Shown one piece after another: positions 18,253 to 25,752 of a DNA stretch of 64,000 bases (positions within the stretch are counted from its first letter, which is position 1; each line of letters begins with the position of its first letter). The DNA is taken from positions 1 to 64,000 of the forward strand of contig JBEBXQ010000002.1 in NCBI GenBank assembly GCA_040391535.1, given 5' to 3'. The position numbers were made by a program, and so were the translations under genes. The notes under the pieces are model-generated. The model was not told the DNA's origin and did no database searches. It was given only the letters and a program-made list of their open reading frames with translations. Origin of the DNA: JBEBXQ01 sp040391535. Its GTDB lineage: Bacteria; Bacteroidota; Bacteroidia; Cytophagales; Spirosomataceae.

Positions 18253-19632
18253 TTAGTATAATGTATCGGTACTATTTTCGCCCGTCACCCTTCGCAGGTT
18301 GGCCTGGCGGATAAGAATTTCACGCTTCCTGATCGTCAGCTGTATAGATGCCGAGAGCAGATCCTGCTGTGCTTTCAGGTATTCCAGCAACAACACCTGA
18401 TGATTCCGGTAGCGGCTGTCGATCATTTTAAAGTAATTTTCAGCCATTTTCAAACCGGCTTCTGCGGCTTTATACCCTTCAATGGCAGCCGATAATTCTC
18501 CGGTAGCCTGGTCAACCTGAAGCCTGATTTTCTGCTCGGTTTCACTCAGTTTCACGGTCATGATATCCGCCTGAATTCTGGATTCCTGTATTCTGTATTT
18601 TTTCTCAAATCCCTTAAACAATGTCCATTGCAAGCCCACCTGTCCGACCAGATACCCCTGATTACGGAACGTATAACCATATCCCTGAAAGCCCGTATTA
18701 CCACCCAGAAATACAGAGGGCCGCCAGGCCGACAACTCATGCATCCGCAAGGCAAGCTGACCGGATTGCTGATAAAATTTCAGCTGTTCAAGCTCTTTCC
18801 GGTTCTGCAAAGCCAGACTGGTATTCACCGTTGAGGTATCCACGACGAGCATGGCCTGTACCGAAACGGTATCTGCCTCTATTTCATCCGCCAGTTCCCG
18901 GTTAAGAAGAAAATTAAAGTAAGAGCGGGCTGTTTTTATGTTTTTCCCGGCTTCCGCAATGAGCTGATCCATTTTACTTACTTCATATTCTGCCGAAAAC
19001 ACAGCATCTTTGGTCAGCACGTTATTGGCTACCAGTTTTCCGTTCAACCGGGCGAGTTCCGTCAGCACCCGACGGTTTTCAGACAGAATTCTTCCGGCTT
19101 CCAGCGCCTGCAGGTACTGATAATACGCGTTTTCAATTTCAAACCGGATTTCCTGTTCCGCTACTTTTAAAGTGGCTTCCCGCGCCGAATACTGACTTTG
19201 CTGAATCAGGTAATTATAGCGGATCTCAGGATTATAGAGAGAAAGCTGAAAGGTGATTTTGGTATCATGAAAATTATGCGGAGCCAGCAGCTCATTCACA
19301 TTCGGAATATCCGTCGGGAAGCTGTTAGTGCCGGTCAGCAGATTAAGGGTAGTGTTGATCGGATTCACCATATCACCCACCGGAAATTCAAGACGGCGCC
19401 CCCCCATCGCGACCGAATAAGTGGGTGCAAGATTGACCTGAGGATAAAACAAAGCCTTGGCCTGCCTGACGGTTTCTGCTACTTTTTTCACTTCCAGCTG
19501 CTCCTGCTTCAGCATCAGGTTATGCTGTAACCCCTCCTGAATGTACCGTTCCAGCACCTGCGATGACTGTGCAGCCAGTGTCAACGGTGTAATGAACAGC
19601 GTAATACTGATAAAAACGTATTTAATAACCAT
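18253..19632 (-). CDS. TolC-family outer membrane efflux protein
   Basis: The 459-residue protein starts with a cleavable signal (cleavage probably after LTLAAQ) and contains two outer-membrane-efflux repeats: long alpha-helical hairpins rich in Gln/Glu/Ala (LEVKKVAETVRQAKALFYPQ near 43, and the helices around 140-230 and 330-450) separated by short beta segments such as PTYSVAMGGRRLEFP. This is the exit duct of the tripartite pump. The region upstream of its start carries a copy of the candidate operator found before tetR (19646-19656), suggesting a second regulated promoter inside the operon. Confidence 0.93.
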   Translation of the reverse strand: MVIKYVFISITLFITPLTLAAQSSQVLERYIQEGLQHNLMLKQEQLEVKKVAETVRQAKALFYPQVNLAPTYSVAMGGRRLEFPVGDMVNPINTTLNLLTGTNSFPTDIPNVNELLAPHNFHDTKITFQLSLYNPEIRYNYLIQQSQYSAREATLKVAEQEIRFEIENAYYQYLQALEAGRILSENRRVLTELARLNGKLVANNVLTKDAVFSAEYEVSKMDQLIAEAGKNIKTARSYFNFLLNRELADEIEADTVSVQAMLVVDTSTVNTSLALQNRKELEQLKFYQQSGQLALRMHELSAWRPSVFLGGNTGFQGYGYTFRNQGYLVGQVGLQWTLFKGFEKKYRIQESRIQADIMTVKLSETEQKIRLQVDQATGELSAAIEGYKAAEAGLKMAENYFKMIDSRYRNHQVLLLEYLKAQQDLLSASIQLTIRKREILIRQANLRRVTGENSTDTLY

Positions 19633-19645
19633 ACAACATATTATT

Positions 19646-19656
19646 AACAGTGTTTA
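19646..19656 (-). promoter_or_regulatory. candidate TetR operator, second copy
   Basis: AACAGTGTTTA repeats the core of the near-palindrome located before the tetR gene (20753-20771); on the minus strand both copies read TAAACACTGTT followed by a similar A/T run. It lies 14-24 bases before the TolC-family start. The flanking arms are less symmetric than in the first copy. Confidence 0.45.
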
Positions 19657-19673
19657 GTATTGATCAAAAAAAT

Positions 19674-20030
19674 TTAAGGTTTATGACCTATCCAACCCAG
19701 ATGCGTATGCTTAAAGTCATCACTGTACTTCAATCCATACCCAAAGGCCCGGTCCATCGAAGCATGACCGTACAGGATAATACCTGCAAGCAGCATAACC
19801 TGGTCAGAGAGAACAAACCCCAGCACTCCGATCATGACTGCCAGCGCTTTATGATGAAAAAGGTTATACACCACCGCGCCTGCACGTGTTCCGAAAAAGT
19901 AGCCCACCATACCTATATCAGGTAGTAAGATCAGCACCGGAAACCACCACCAGGCAAAATCAAGCTGGCTGAACAAAAAAACAGAGAGGCCAAACTGAGC
20001 CCATTCTTCGAGTTTCAGATTTATTTTCAT
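19674..20030 (-). CDS. DUF4260 family membrane protein
   Basis: A 118-residue protein with about four membrane helices and the DUF4260 signatures WWWFPVLILLPDIGMVGYF, GAVVYNLFHHKALAV and GHASMDRAFGYGLKY...HTHLGWIG. The function of the family is not known. It lies between the TetR gene and the TolC-family gene on the same strand, which suggests that it belongs to the same TetR-controlled response; DUF4260 genes next to regulators are common, but no role in efflux is established. Confidence 0.88.
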   Translation of the reverse strand: MKINLKLEEWAQFGLSVFLFSQLDFAWWWFPVLILLPDIGMVGYFFGTRAGAVVYNLFHHKALAVMIGVLGFVLSDQVMLLAGIILYGHASMDRAFGYGLKYSDDFKHTHLGWIGHKP

Positions 20031-20050
20031 GGCTATACAGATGATTATGA

Positions 20051-20076
20051 ATTCATTAATTACTATTCATTAATTA
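20051..20076. repeat. direct repeat of 12 bases before the DUF4260 gene
   Basis: ATTCATTAATTA occurs at 20051-20062 and again at 20065-20076, a 14-base period, between the DUF4260 start and the tetR stop. Each unit contains the self-complementary TTAATTAA/TTAATT-type core. It may be a regulator binding site or simply AT-rich sequence. Confidence 0.5.
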
Positions 20077-20079
20077 AAA

Positions 20080-20700
20080 TCAGATTCCTGACCTGATCAT
20101 CTCAATAAACAGGACATACGATTTCTGCATTCGCTCCAGGTCGTCCCCGTCTTCAAACACCTGCATCCTGTTTTTGAGATAGATGGTCACCAGTCCGTGC
20201 ACATAACTCCATATGGTAAGTGCGGCAGTCTGATGATCGGTTTCTTTTTTAAAATAGCCGGCATCCCTGCATTCCTGCACCAGCCGGATCAGCATATCGA
20301 TCGTCTTTTCCCCTTCATCCCATCCACCTTCTTTACAGGCGAGTGTTTCCATAGGTGCTTCCATCAGGAACATCAGATCATAGAGCTCTTTATTTTCAAT
20401 AGCGAATTTTATATAGTGATGCCCCATCTCCACCAGCCTTGCAAAAGGATCCATAATACTGCGGAGCGGAATAAATTCCTGCAGCATTTTTTCAAAACCA
20501 CCTTTATGCAACTCATACATAATCTCGTTCTTATCCTTGAAATACAGATAAATAGTAGCCGGGCTATATTCAATCCGGTCGGCAATATTCCTTATGCTTG
20601 TTTTTTCAAATCCTCTGGCCAGAAACACATGACTGGCCGCCTGAAGAATCAATTCTCTCATTTCTTCCTTTTCCCGCTCTTTCCTTTCCGCAATCCCCAT
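20080..20700 (-). CDS. TetR-family transcriptional regulator
   Basis: A 206-residue regulator with the TetR N-terminal helix-turn-helix: ILQAASHVFLARGFEKTSIRNIADRIEYSPATIYLYFKDKNEIMYEL (about residues 18-64). The C-terminal ligand-binding half resembles the TetR_C_33/WHG types (MGHHYIKFAIENKELYDLMFLMEAP). It is the first gene of the minus-strand run leading to the efflux pump and most likely represses it until an inducer binds. A near-perfect inverted repeat stands 53 bases upstream of its start, which suggests self-control. Confidence 0.92.
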   Translation of the reverse strand: MGIAERKEREKEEMRELILQAASHVFLARGFEKTSIRNIADRIEYSPATIYLYFKDKNEIMYELHKGGFEKMLQEFIPLRSIMDPFARLVEMGHHYIKFAIENKELYDLMFLMEAPMETLACKEGGWDEGEKTIDMLIRLVQECRDAGYFKKETDHQTAALTIWSYVHGLVTIYLKNRMQVFEDGDDLERMQKSYVLFIEMIRSGI

Positions 20701-21484
20701 TTTTTATGATTTGGTTAACTTTTATACTATTCATCAATAAACATAACAAATATAATGAACAGTGTTTATTAAACAATTACAGATTGATGAAAATATTTTG
20801 GTATGAGGGATTTGATCAGAAATGTTTATTTCAAACGAATGGATATATAAAAGCCCGAAAGGCTGAAATAATTATAGAAAAAATGACCATTCCCTGACAA
20901 AACCCTGCAAGGGGTGATACTTTTCCATCCTTCTGATTAAACTTATCTGTTAACAGAAGGCCTTAAAAATAAATTGTGGCAAGTGGTGTCCAATTTTCTG
21001 AAAAAAATGATATCCTTTTAAGGTAGAAAATGATTTAAAAATGCCGGGCAGGAAGCAATGCAACCTGAAAAAGAATATTGACTAACGGAAGTATTAAAAT
21101 GCAGCCGTATTCCCCAAAAGGAATCACTGACCAACCCATAGTCCGATATCAGCCCTTTGTCCGGTTTTGCAATACTACTTTTATTCATGTCATGAATATT
21201 ACCCCAATAAAAATAGTCATAGTCAAAAATTGATGGTGAAATCGGACACAACAATTAAAAAAATAAATATAATAATTTGTTTAGTTAAAGTAATATTGTT
21301 TAGTTTGGCGCAAATGAATTTGTATAATAAAACACATTCATTATAAATAAAATCAGGCAATACTATACCCCGTAAGAGTAATTGTCAATAGATGAAGACT
21401 AAATCGGCTCCGGTTATCTACAATCTTTTCATAAATATCTCAATACGATATTGAGGTATTGTTTATTTACTAATTCATTTTTTT
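20701..21484. other. AT-rich intergenic region with possible mobile-element remnant
   Basis: This 784-base gap has no credible gene. It contains the tetR operator candidate (20753-20771). Between about 20985 and 21249 it is bracketed by short inverted sequences, GGTGTCCAATTTTC on the left and GAAATCGGACAC on the right, which resemble the ends of a miniature inverted-repeat element, although no target duplication is certain. A 78-codon frame on the minus strand inside this stretch lacks coding features. Confidence 0.4.
20753..20771 (-). promoter_or_regulatory. candidate TetR operator before tetR
   Basis: TAATGAACAGTGTTTATTA is a 19-base inverted repeat with one mismatched pair: arms TAAT/ATTA and AACA/TGTT around a central base. 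Its position, 53 bases before the tetR start, and its partial repeat before the TolC-family gene fit an operator read by the regulator. Confidence 0.55.
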
Positions 21485-22147
21485 ATGACCAACCTTAAAC
21501 TTTGGTTAAGTGGCTCGATTTTAGCCCTTACTCAACTATGCACAATTGCAAAATCGGATGTTTTCGCTCAAAAAAACACCAATGTCCCCTTTACTATCGA
21601 TCACAAATGGGATATCAGTCTTGATGCGTATAACCTTTTAAAATCAGGCACTCCAAATGTTTTAATCAGGTATGCACCCAACCCCGAAAAATTTGCGTAC
21701 AGACTGGGAATTGGTGATATCAATTTATCACATTCAGAACTCTTTGAAATTGATCCGCAAAATGTAAAAGACCGGATCTATGAACAAAAATCTACAACTG
21801 TCAGTATTGAAGCTGGGGTGGAATTCAGAAAAACAAAAGAAAAATTACAGTTATATGCAGGCCCCAACATTTCGTACAGAGTGTCTAAAGGAAGTATCAA
21901 TTATAATGATCAACATATAACCGAAGACTATCGACCCGGAAGACTTGGTAGAATTGGATTAGGGCCGGTATTGGGTGTCAGGTATTTTATATGGAAACAA
22001 CTGGCCATCTCGGCAGAATCCAATCTGGAGTTTTATTATCTCTACAACTGGCCACCTCATAATAATACCTTCAACAAAGCTCGACACAACACCTTGGGTA
22101 TTAATTATCTGCCGCTCAAGTCTATGAATATTTCTTTTTTCTTTTAA
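21485..22147 (+). CDS. putative outer-membrane beta-barrel protein
   Basis: The 220-residue product begins with a signal peptide (cleavage probably near SDVFAQ, residue 29) and then alternates short strands with turns (KWDISLDAYNLL, NVLIRYAPN, TVSIEAGVEFRK, LQLYAGPNISYRVS, IGLGPVLGVRYFIWKQLAISAESNLEFYYLYN), ending in MNISFFF. A C-terminal aromatic and the strand pattern are those of small outer-membrane barrels of Bacteroidota. No specific family is recognised. The gene and its surroundings are richer in A+T than the genes on both sides, suggesting acquisition from elsewhere. Confidence 0.65.
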   Translation: MTNLKLWLSGSILALTQLCTIAKSDVFAQKNTNVPFTIDHKWDISLDAYNLLKSGTPNVLIRYAPNPEKFAYRLGIGDINLSHSELFEIDPQNVKDRIYEQKSTTVSIEAGVEFRKTKEKLQLYAGPNISYRVSKGSINYNDQHITEDYRPGRLGRIGLGPVLGVRYFIWKQLAISAESNLEFYYLYNWPPHNNTFNKARHNTLGINYLPLKSMNISFFF

Positions 22148-22247
22148 TCAACTTAATCCTCAGTTTCAGGAGAAACTTCCCCTAATTGACCTTATCACGA
22201 TTTATTTTGCTGGGCTTACTATCAATATATTTGTTTGATTAGGGGAA

Positions 22248-22592
22248 ATGAAAAATATCACCCCTTGCGGGGTTTTGCAAGTAATCCCGCCAATACTGAT
22301 GCTTTTCGCAGGGGAGTACCGGACGAACACCGTTGAACCGGGTGAATGTAGATTTAAAACAATTTCGGGCAGTTCCGGTAGCGTTGTTGGTAAATGGAAA
22401 GTAGTATTCCGTACTTTAAATCGGATGGATCAAAATGGCCCCCAAACTAGTGATTTTACCTGTAGTACAGTAATTTATGAATTTTCAAAAAATGGAATTC
22501 TAAAAATATACAGTGATGACAAACGATTTAAAGTAATGATTAGTGAATTAAATTACAGAATAGAAAAAATGATAGATCAATTTCAGAGATAA
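22248..22592 (+). CDS. small protein with lipocalin-like segment, possibly truncated
   Basis: A 114-residue frame. Residues 45-88 (SVVGKWKVVFRTLN...STVIYEFSKNGILKIYSDD) resemble the first half of the lipocalin-like domain common in Bacteroidota lipoproteins, where GKW and the YEF-K-G-L pattern are typical. The expected second half of the barrel is missing and the remaining 25 residues are unlike it. The N terminus has a weak hydrophobic stretch. The same frame stays open after the TAA at 22590-22592 up to 22811, so this may be one half of a broken gene. A TATATTTG box (22226-22233) lies just upstream. Confidence 0.4.
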   Translation: MKNITPCGVLQVIPPILMLFAGEYRTNTVEPGECRFKTISGSSGSVVGKWKVVFRTLNRMDQNGPQTSDFTCSTVIYEFSKNGILKIYSDDKRFKVMISELNYRIEKMIDQFQR

Positions 22593-22811
22593 TTATTAGT
22601 TCATCACCGTGGTCATATAAATCAATCTTATAGTCTGCTCTCTATATTCTTTCATCATTTTGATACTGATGATGAGTTCTACAAACTTTATAAGCTCAAC
22701 CTACTCCATCCGTCAAAGAAAACCTCTTTTCAGGCAGGCAGAACCAATATTTTCATTGGCGCAGGTGTGGGAATTTCCGTTCCCCTCGCCTTAATCCGGA
22801 AAAAATTATAA
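22593..22811 (+). pseudogene. possible gene remnant in the frame of the preceding gene
   Basis: After the stop at 22590-22592 the same frame continues open for 72 codons and ends at 22809-22811. It has no ATG start, but the translated end looks protein-like: an acidic/aromatic stretch DDEFYKLYKLNLLHPSKK followed by a hydrophobic segment with FIGAGVGISVPLALIRKKL at the very end. This could be the tail of a decayed gene, or a small gene with an unusual start. The match of frames has a one in three chance of being accidental. Confidence 0.3.
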
Positions 22812-22850
22812 AACACCTCACTCGGCCATGAATATGCTTCTCCGAAAATC

Positions 22851-22885
22851 ACAAAGACCGCTTTTCATAAGGAAGCGGTCTTTGT
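22851..22885. terminator. bidirectional terminator hairpin
   Basis: A perfect 13-base-pair inverted repeat (ACAAAGACCGCTT at 22851-22863 and its complement at 22873-22885) with a 9-base loop, located 26 bases past the stop of the minus-strand gene at 22911. The stem ends in AAA/TTT on both sides. Confidence 0.75.
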
Positions 22886-22910
22886 GGTCAATAAGAAGAA
22901 AGAGACAGAT

Positions 22911-23651
22911 TTACAGTTCTCTTACCCAGATATTTCTGAAGCTTACAGCATCCCCGTGATCCTGTAATTTCAACGGGCCTTTTCCGTGGGGAGTCCAGGT
23001 CGGGCGTCCTACGTAAGGCGTTGTTCCCTGAATCGCCGTATGATTCTGAATCACTACACCATTATGAATAACCGTAATATACGGCGGGGTAGCCAGCTGT
23101 CCGTCTTTATTAAAGCGCGGCGCGGTATAGATCACATCATAAACCTGCCACTCACCAGGCCCTTTACTGGCATTGACCAGCGGCATGGTCTGCTTGTAAA
23201 TAGAGCCCGCCTGTCCGTTAGAATACGTTGGGTTATTATAGCTGTCCAGCACCTGAAGCTCATAAACACCCTGCAGAAAAATCCCGCTGTTACCGCGCCC
23301 CTGCCCGTTTCCTTTTACTTCGGCAGGTGAGCGCCATTCGATGTGCAGCTGAAAATTTTCAAATTCCTGTTTACTCTGGATTTCACCGGCGCCTTTTTTA
23401 ACAGTCATGGCATTGTCGGCCAGCGTCCAGTCTACAGGGGATTTACCATCTTTTCCTGAAACCCAGTTGTCCAGGTTTTTGCCGTCAAACAGCACGATTG
23501 CATCAGATGGTACTGCCGCAGTGGTATTGACAACGCGGGGCACCGGATCCCAGAGTTCGCTGGATTCAGGAGTCATTTTAGAAGGTTGCAACTGCGCCTG
23601 AACAGCAAAACAGCCCAGCACGAATGCTCCTGTCAAAGTAAGTTTTTTCAT
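22911..23651 (-). CDS. secreted DUF1080 (3-keto-disaccharide hydrolase-like) protein
   Basis: A 246-residue protein with a signal peptide (MKKLTLTGAFVLGCFAVQAQ) and one DUF1080 jelly-roll domain: IVLFDGKNLDNWVSGKDGKSPVDWTLADNAMTV near residues 52-85, QLHIEWRSP, GNSGIFLQGVYELQVLDSY around 125-142, and GPLKLQDHGDAVSFRNIWVREL at the end. The family includes hydrolases of 3-ketoglycosides; individual substrates are rarely known. It is divergent from the next DUF1080 gene (23915), so the two may share the 263-base control region and work on related sugars. Confidence 0.9.
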   Translation of the reverse strand: MKKLTLTGAFVLGCFAVQAQLQPSKMTPESSELWDPVPRVVNTTAAVPSDAIVLFDGKNLDNWVSGKDGKSPVDWTLADNAMTVKKGAGEIQSKQEFENFQLHIEWRSPAEVKGNGQGRGNSGIFLQGVYELQVLDSYNNPTYSNGQAGSIYKQTMPLVNASKGPGEWQVYDVIYTAPRFNKDGQLATPPYITVIHNGVVIQNHTAIQGTTPYVGRPTWTPHGKGPLKLQDHGDAVSFRNIWVREL

Positions 23652-23914
23652 ATAAATGAAGTTGGTTTAGCAGATAAAAAAAATCCTAAATGTATTGATT
23701 AAAAATTAAGGTTGTCGGGGTTCTAGGCCCGTTTCGTCGTCAAAGATACCTTTGCTTCCGGGTAAACAATTTCAATATTTCAAAAAAAAGTATCAATTTG
23801 CAAGCCGTTTATTCATAATTGTACAAATTATAACTAACAAATTACCTATGTCTGACCTAAGGATCAAGTACTTATGTGTTGTTTCTTATCTCAGATTCAT
23901 TCTGTTCTATTTTT

Positions 23915-25714
23915 ATGCAATCAAAAAAAATCCGGTCGCTGGTCACCAGCGCCATCCTCTTTGCGGGAGCTCTCTCGGCACCGCTTCACGCTCAAAAGTT
24001 CTCTCTGGACGATCTCAGTGCTTTCAAAAAACCTTCTGAAAACTGGCAGATTGTAGGCAATGTACAGGGCGCAATCCATCAGAAACTTGATCTCAGTGCT
24101 GCGGAAGGAAAGGGTATTCTGGCTAATTTACCTGTTCATGGCAAAGCAGATGTCAATAAAGATATCTATACCAATGCAGAATTCGGTGATGCCGATATCG
24201 AGTTTGACTTCATGATGGCGGCAGGCTCTAACTCGGGTGTTTACCTGCAGGGACGTTATGAAATTCAGTTGCTTGACAGCTGGGGTAAAAAAGTACCGGC
24301 TGCCGGTGACTGCGGCGGTATATATGAACGTTGGGACAACAAAAAACCGGACGGAAGTAAAGGATACCAGGGATATGCCCCCCGTATCAATGCCAGCAAA
24401 GCACCCGGACTCTGGCAAAACATGAAAATTTCTTTTCAGGCCCCACGGTTTGATGCCAAAGGAAATAAAACAGAAAATGCGAGGATCAGGCAGATCATCC
24501 TGAACGGTGCGATTATCCATGAAAATGTGGAGCTCACCGGCCCTACCCGCGGTGCCATGAGTGAAAAAGAAGCGGCACGCGGACCGATCCGTATCCAGGG
24601 GGATCACGGCCCGGTAGCATTCCGTAATTTTGAGGTAAAGAATTATGACGCTCCCAAACCTGTGTTTACAGATCTGAAATATTCATTTGTGAAACAGGAT
24701 ATCCGTTCTGATGAAAATCTGAATAATCTGAAAGCGGATGAAACGGGTAAGGCAACAACGATCAGTAAAACCTATAGTTCTGCCGCTACCGGTTATCTTC
24801 TGAAATTTGAAGGAAAACTGAAGGTGGCTCAGGAAGGGAAATACCGCTTAAACGGTATTTTTAATGGTGGATATGGTCGGTTGCTGCTGAACAATACCAC
24901 AGTGTTGCCGTGGACATGGTGGGAAAAAGGCGGAGAAGTAACGCTGCCGGCCGGAGAGGTTCCATTTGAATTGATTTATGCGAGGCCGGAATCCGGGAAT
25001 ACTACTTCTTTGGGGCTGTTTATCGAAGGGCCGGGTATTCGCCGGACTGCCCTGCACGATATGAAGTCAATCACGCCTCCGAGTCATCCGTCCAGCCCTA
25101 TCTTAATGCCGGAAGTCAATGAAACGGTAGTCCACAGAAGTTTTATCGACTATGGAAAAACCCGCATTTCTCATGGAGCATCCGTTGGTGACCCGCAAAG
25201 AGTACATTATTCAATGGATCTTGAAACCGGTGCGGTGATCAGAGTATGGCGTGGCGATTTTCTGAACGTGACCCCCATGTGGAACAGTCGCGGCAATGGG
25301 ATCAGCTTCCCGCTGGGTAGCTCAGTAGATCTTGCCAACCTCTCTCCTATCCGTAATACAGGCGGAAAAGTGGCAGAAAATTATCATTTTAAAGGGTATG
25401 TTCTGGATCAGGATAACCGTCCGGCTTTCCGGTATGAGCTTAATGGCAGATTGTTTGAAGATCAGATACAACCTGATGCCGAAAGTAAATACCTGAACCG
25501 CACCATTAAAACACTGGAACCGGTTCCGTTTGAAGCATTCCTTGCCGAAGGAAAGGAGATTGTGATAGTGGCTGACGGATTATATCTGGTAGACGGACAA
25601 TACTATATCAGGATTAATGAAGGTGGCAAAGGCTCCGTAATCAGTAAGCCACAGGGTGTGGTGCAATTGGTAGCAGCCTCTAACCATCAGCTTTCGTATT
25701 CTATCATTTGGTAA
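23915..25714 (+). CDS. multidomain secreted DUF1080 protein
   Basis: I start at the ATG at 23915 (MQSKKIRSLVTSAILFAGALSAPLHAQ), which gives a clean signal peptide; an upstream ATG at 23876 adds 13 residues. The 599-residue protein has a DUF1080-like jelly roll at about 30-245 (SNSGVYLQGRYEIQLLDSWG, PIRIQGDHGPVAFRNFEV), a PA14-like beta domain at about 265-375 (LKFEGKLKVAQEGKYRLNGIFNGGYGRLLLNN), and a C-terminal region at about 405-599 with VHYSMDLETGAVIRVWRGDF that I cannot name. A carbohydrate-binding or cleaving role outside the cytoplasm is inferred. The next gene starts 38 bases after it, and both were probably made together. Confidence 0.85.
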   Translation: MQSKKIRSLVTSAILFAGALSAPLHAQKFSLDDLSAFKKPSENWQIVGNVQGAIHQKLDLSAAEGKGILANLPVHGKADVNKDIYTNAEFGDADIEFDFMMAAGSNSGVYLQGRYEIQLLDSWGKKVPAAGDCGGIYERWDNKKPDGSKGYQGYAPRINASKAPGLWQNMKISFQAPRFDAKGNKTENARIRQIILNGAIIHENVELTGPTRGAMSEKEAARGPIRIQGDHGPVAFRNFEVKNYDAPKPVFTDLKYSFVKQDIRSDENLNNLKADETGKATTISKTYSSAATGYLLKFEGKLKVAQEGKYRLNGIFNGGYGRLLLNNTTVLPWTWWEKGGEVTLPAGEVPFELIYARPESGNTTSLGLFIEGPGIRRTALHDMKSITPPSHPSSPILMPEVNETVVHRSFIDYGKTRISHGASVGDPQRVHYSMDLETGAVIRVWRGDFLNVTPMWNSRGNGISFPLGSSVDLANLSPIRNTGGKVAENYHFKGYVLDQDNRPAFRYELNGRLFEDQIQPDAESKYLNRTIKTLEPVPFEAFLAEGKEIVIVADGLYLVDGQYYIRINEGGKGSVISKPQGVVQLVAASNHQLSYSIIW

Positions 25715-25752
25715 ACCGGATCCCGTTTAAATTATATTATCAGAAAATTAAG

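Noticed and set aside
21018..21254. 78-codon open frame on the minus strand
   Set aside because: It lies within an AT-rich, possibly mobile stretch, shows no domain or signal, and its translation has no coding character beyond being open.
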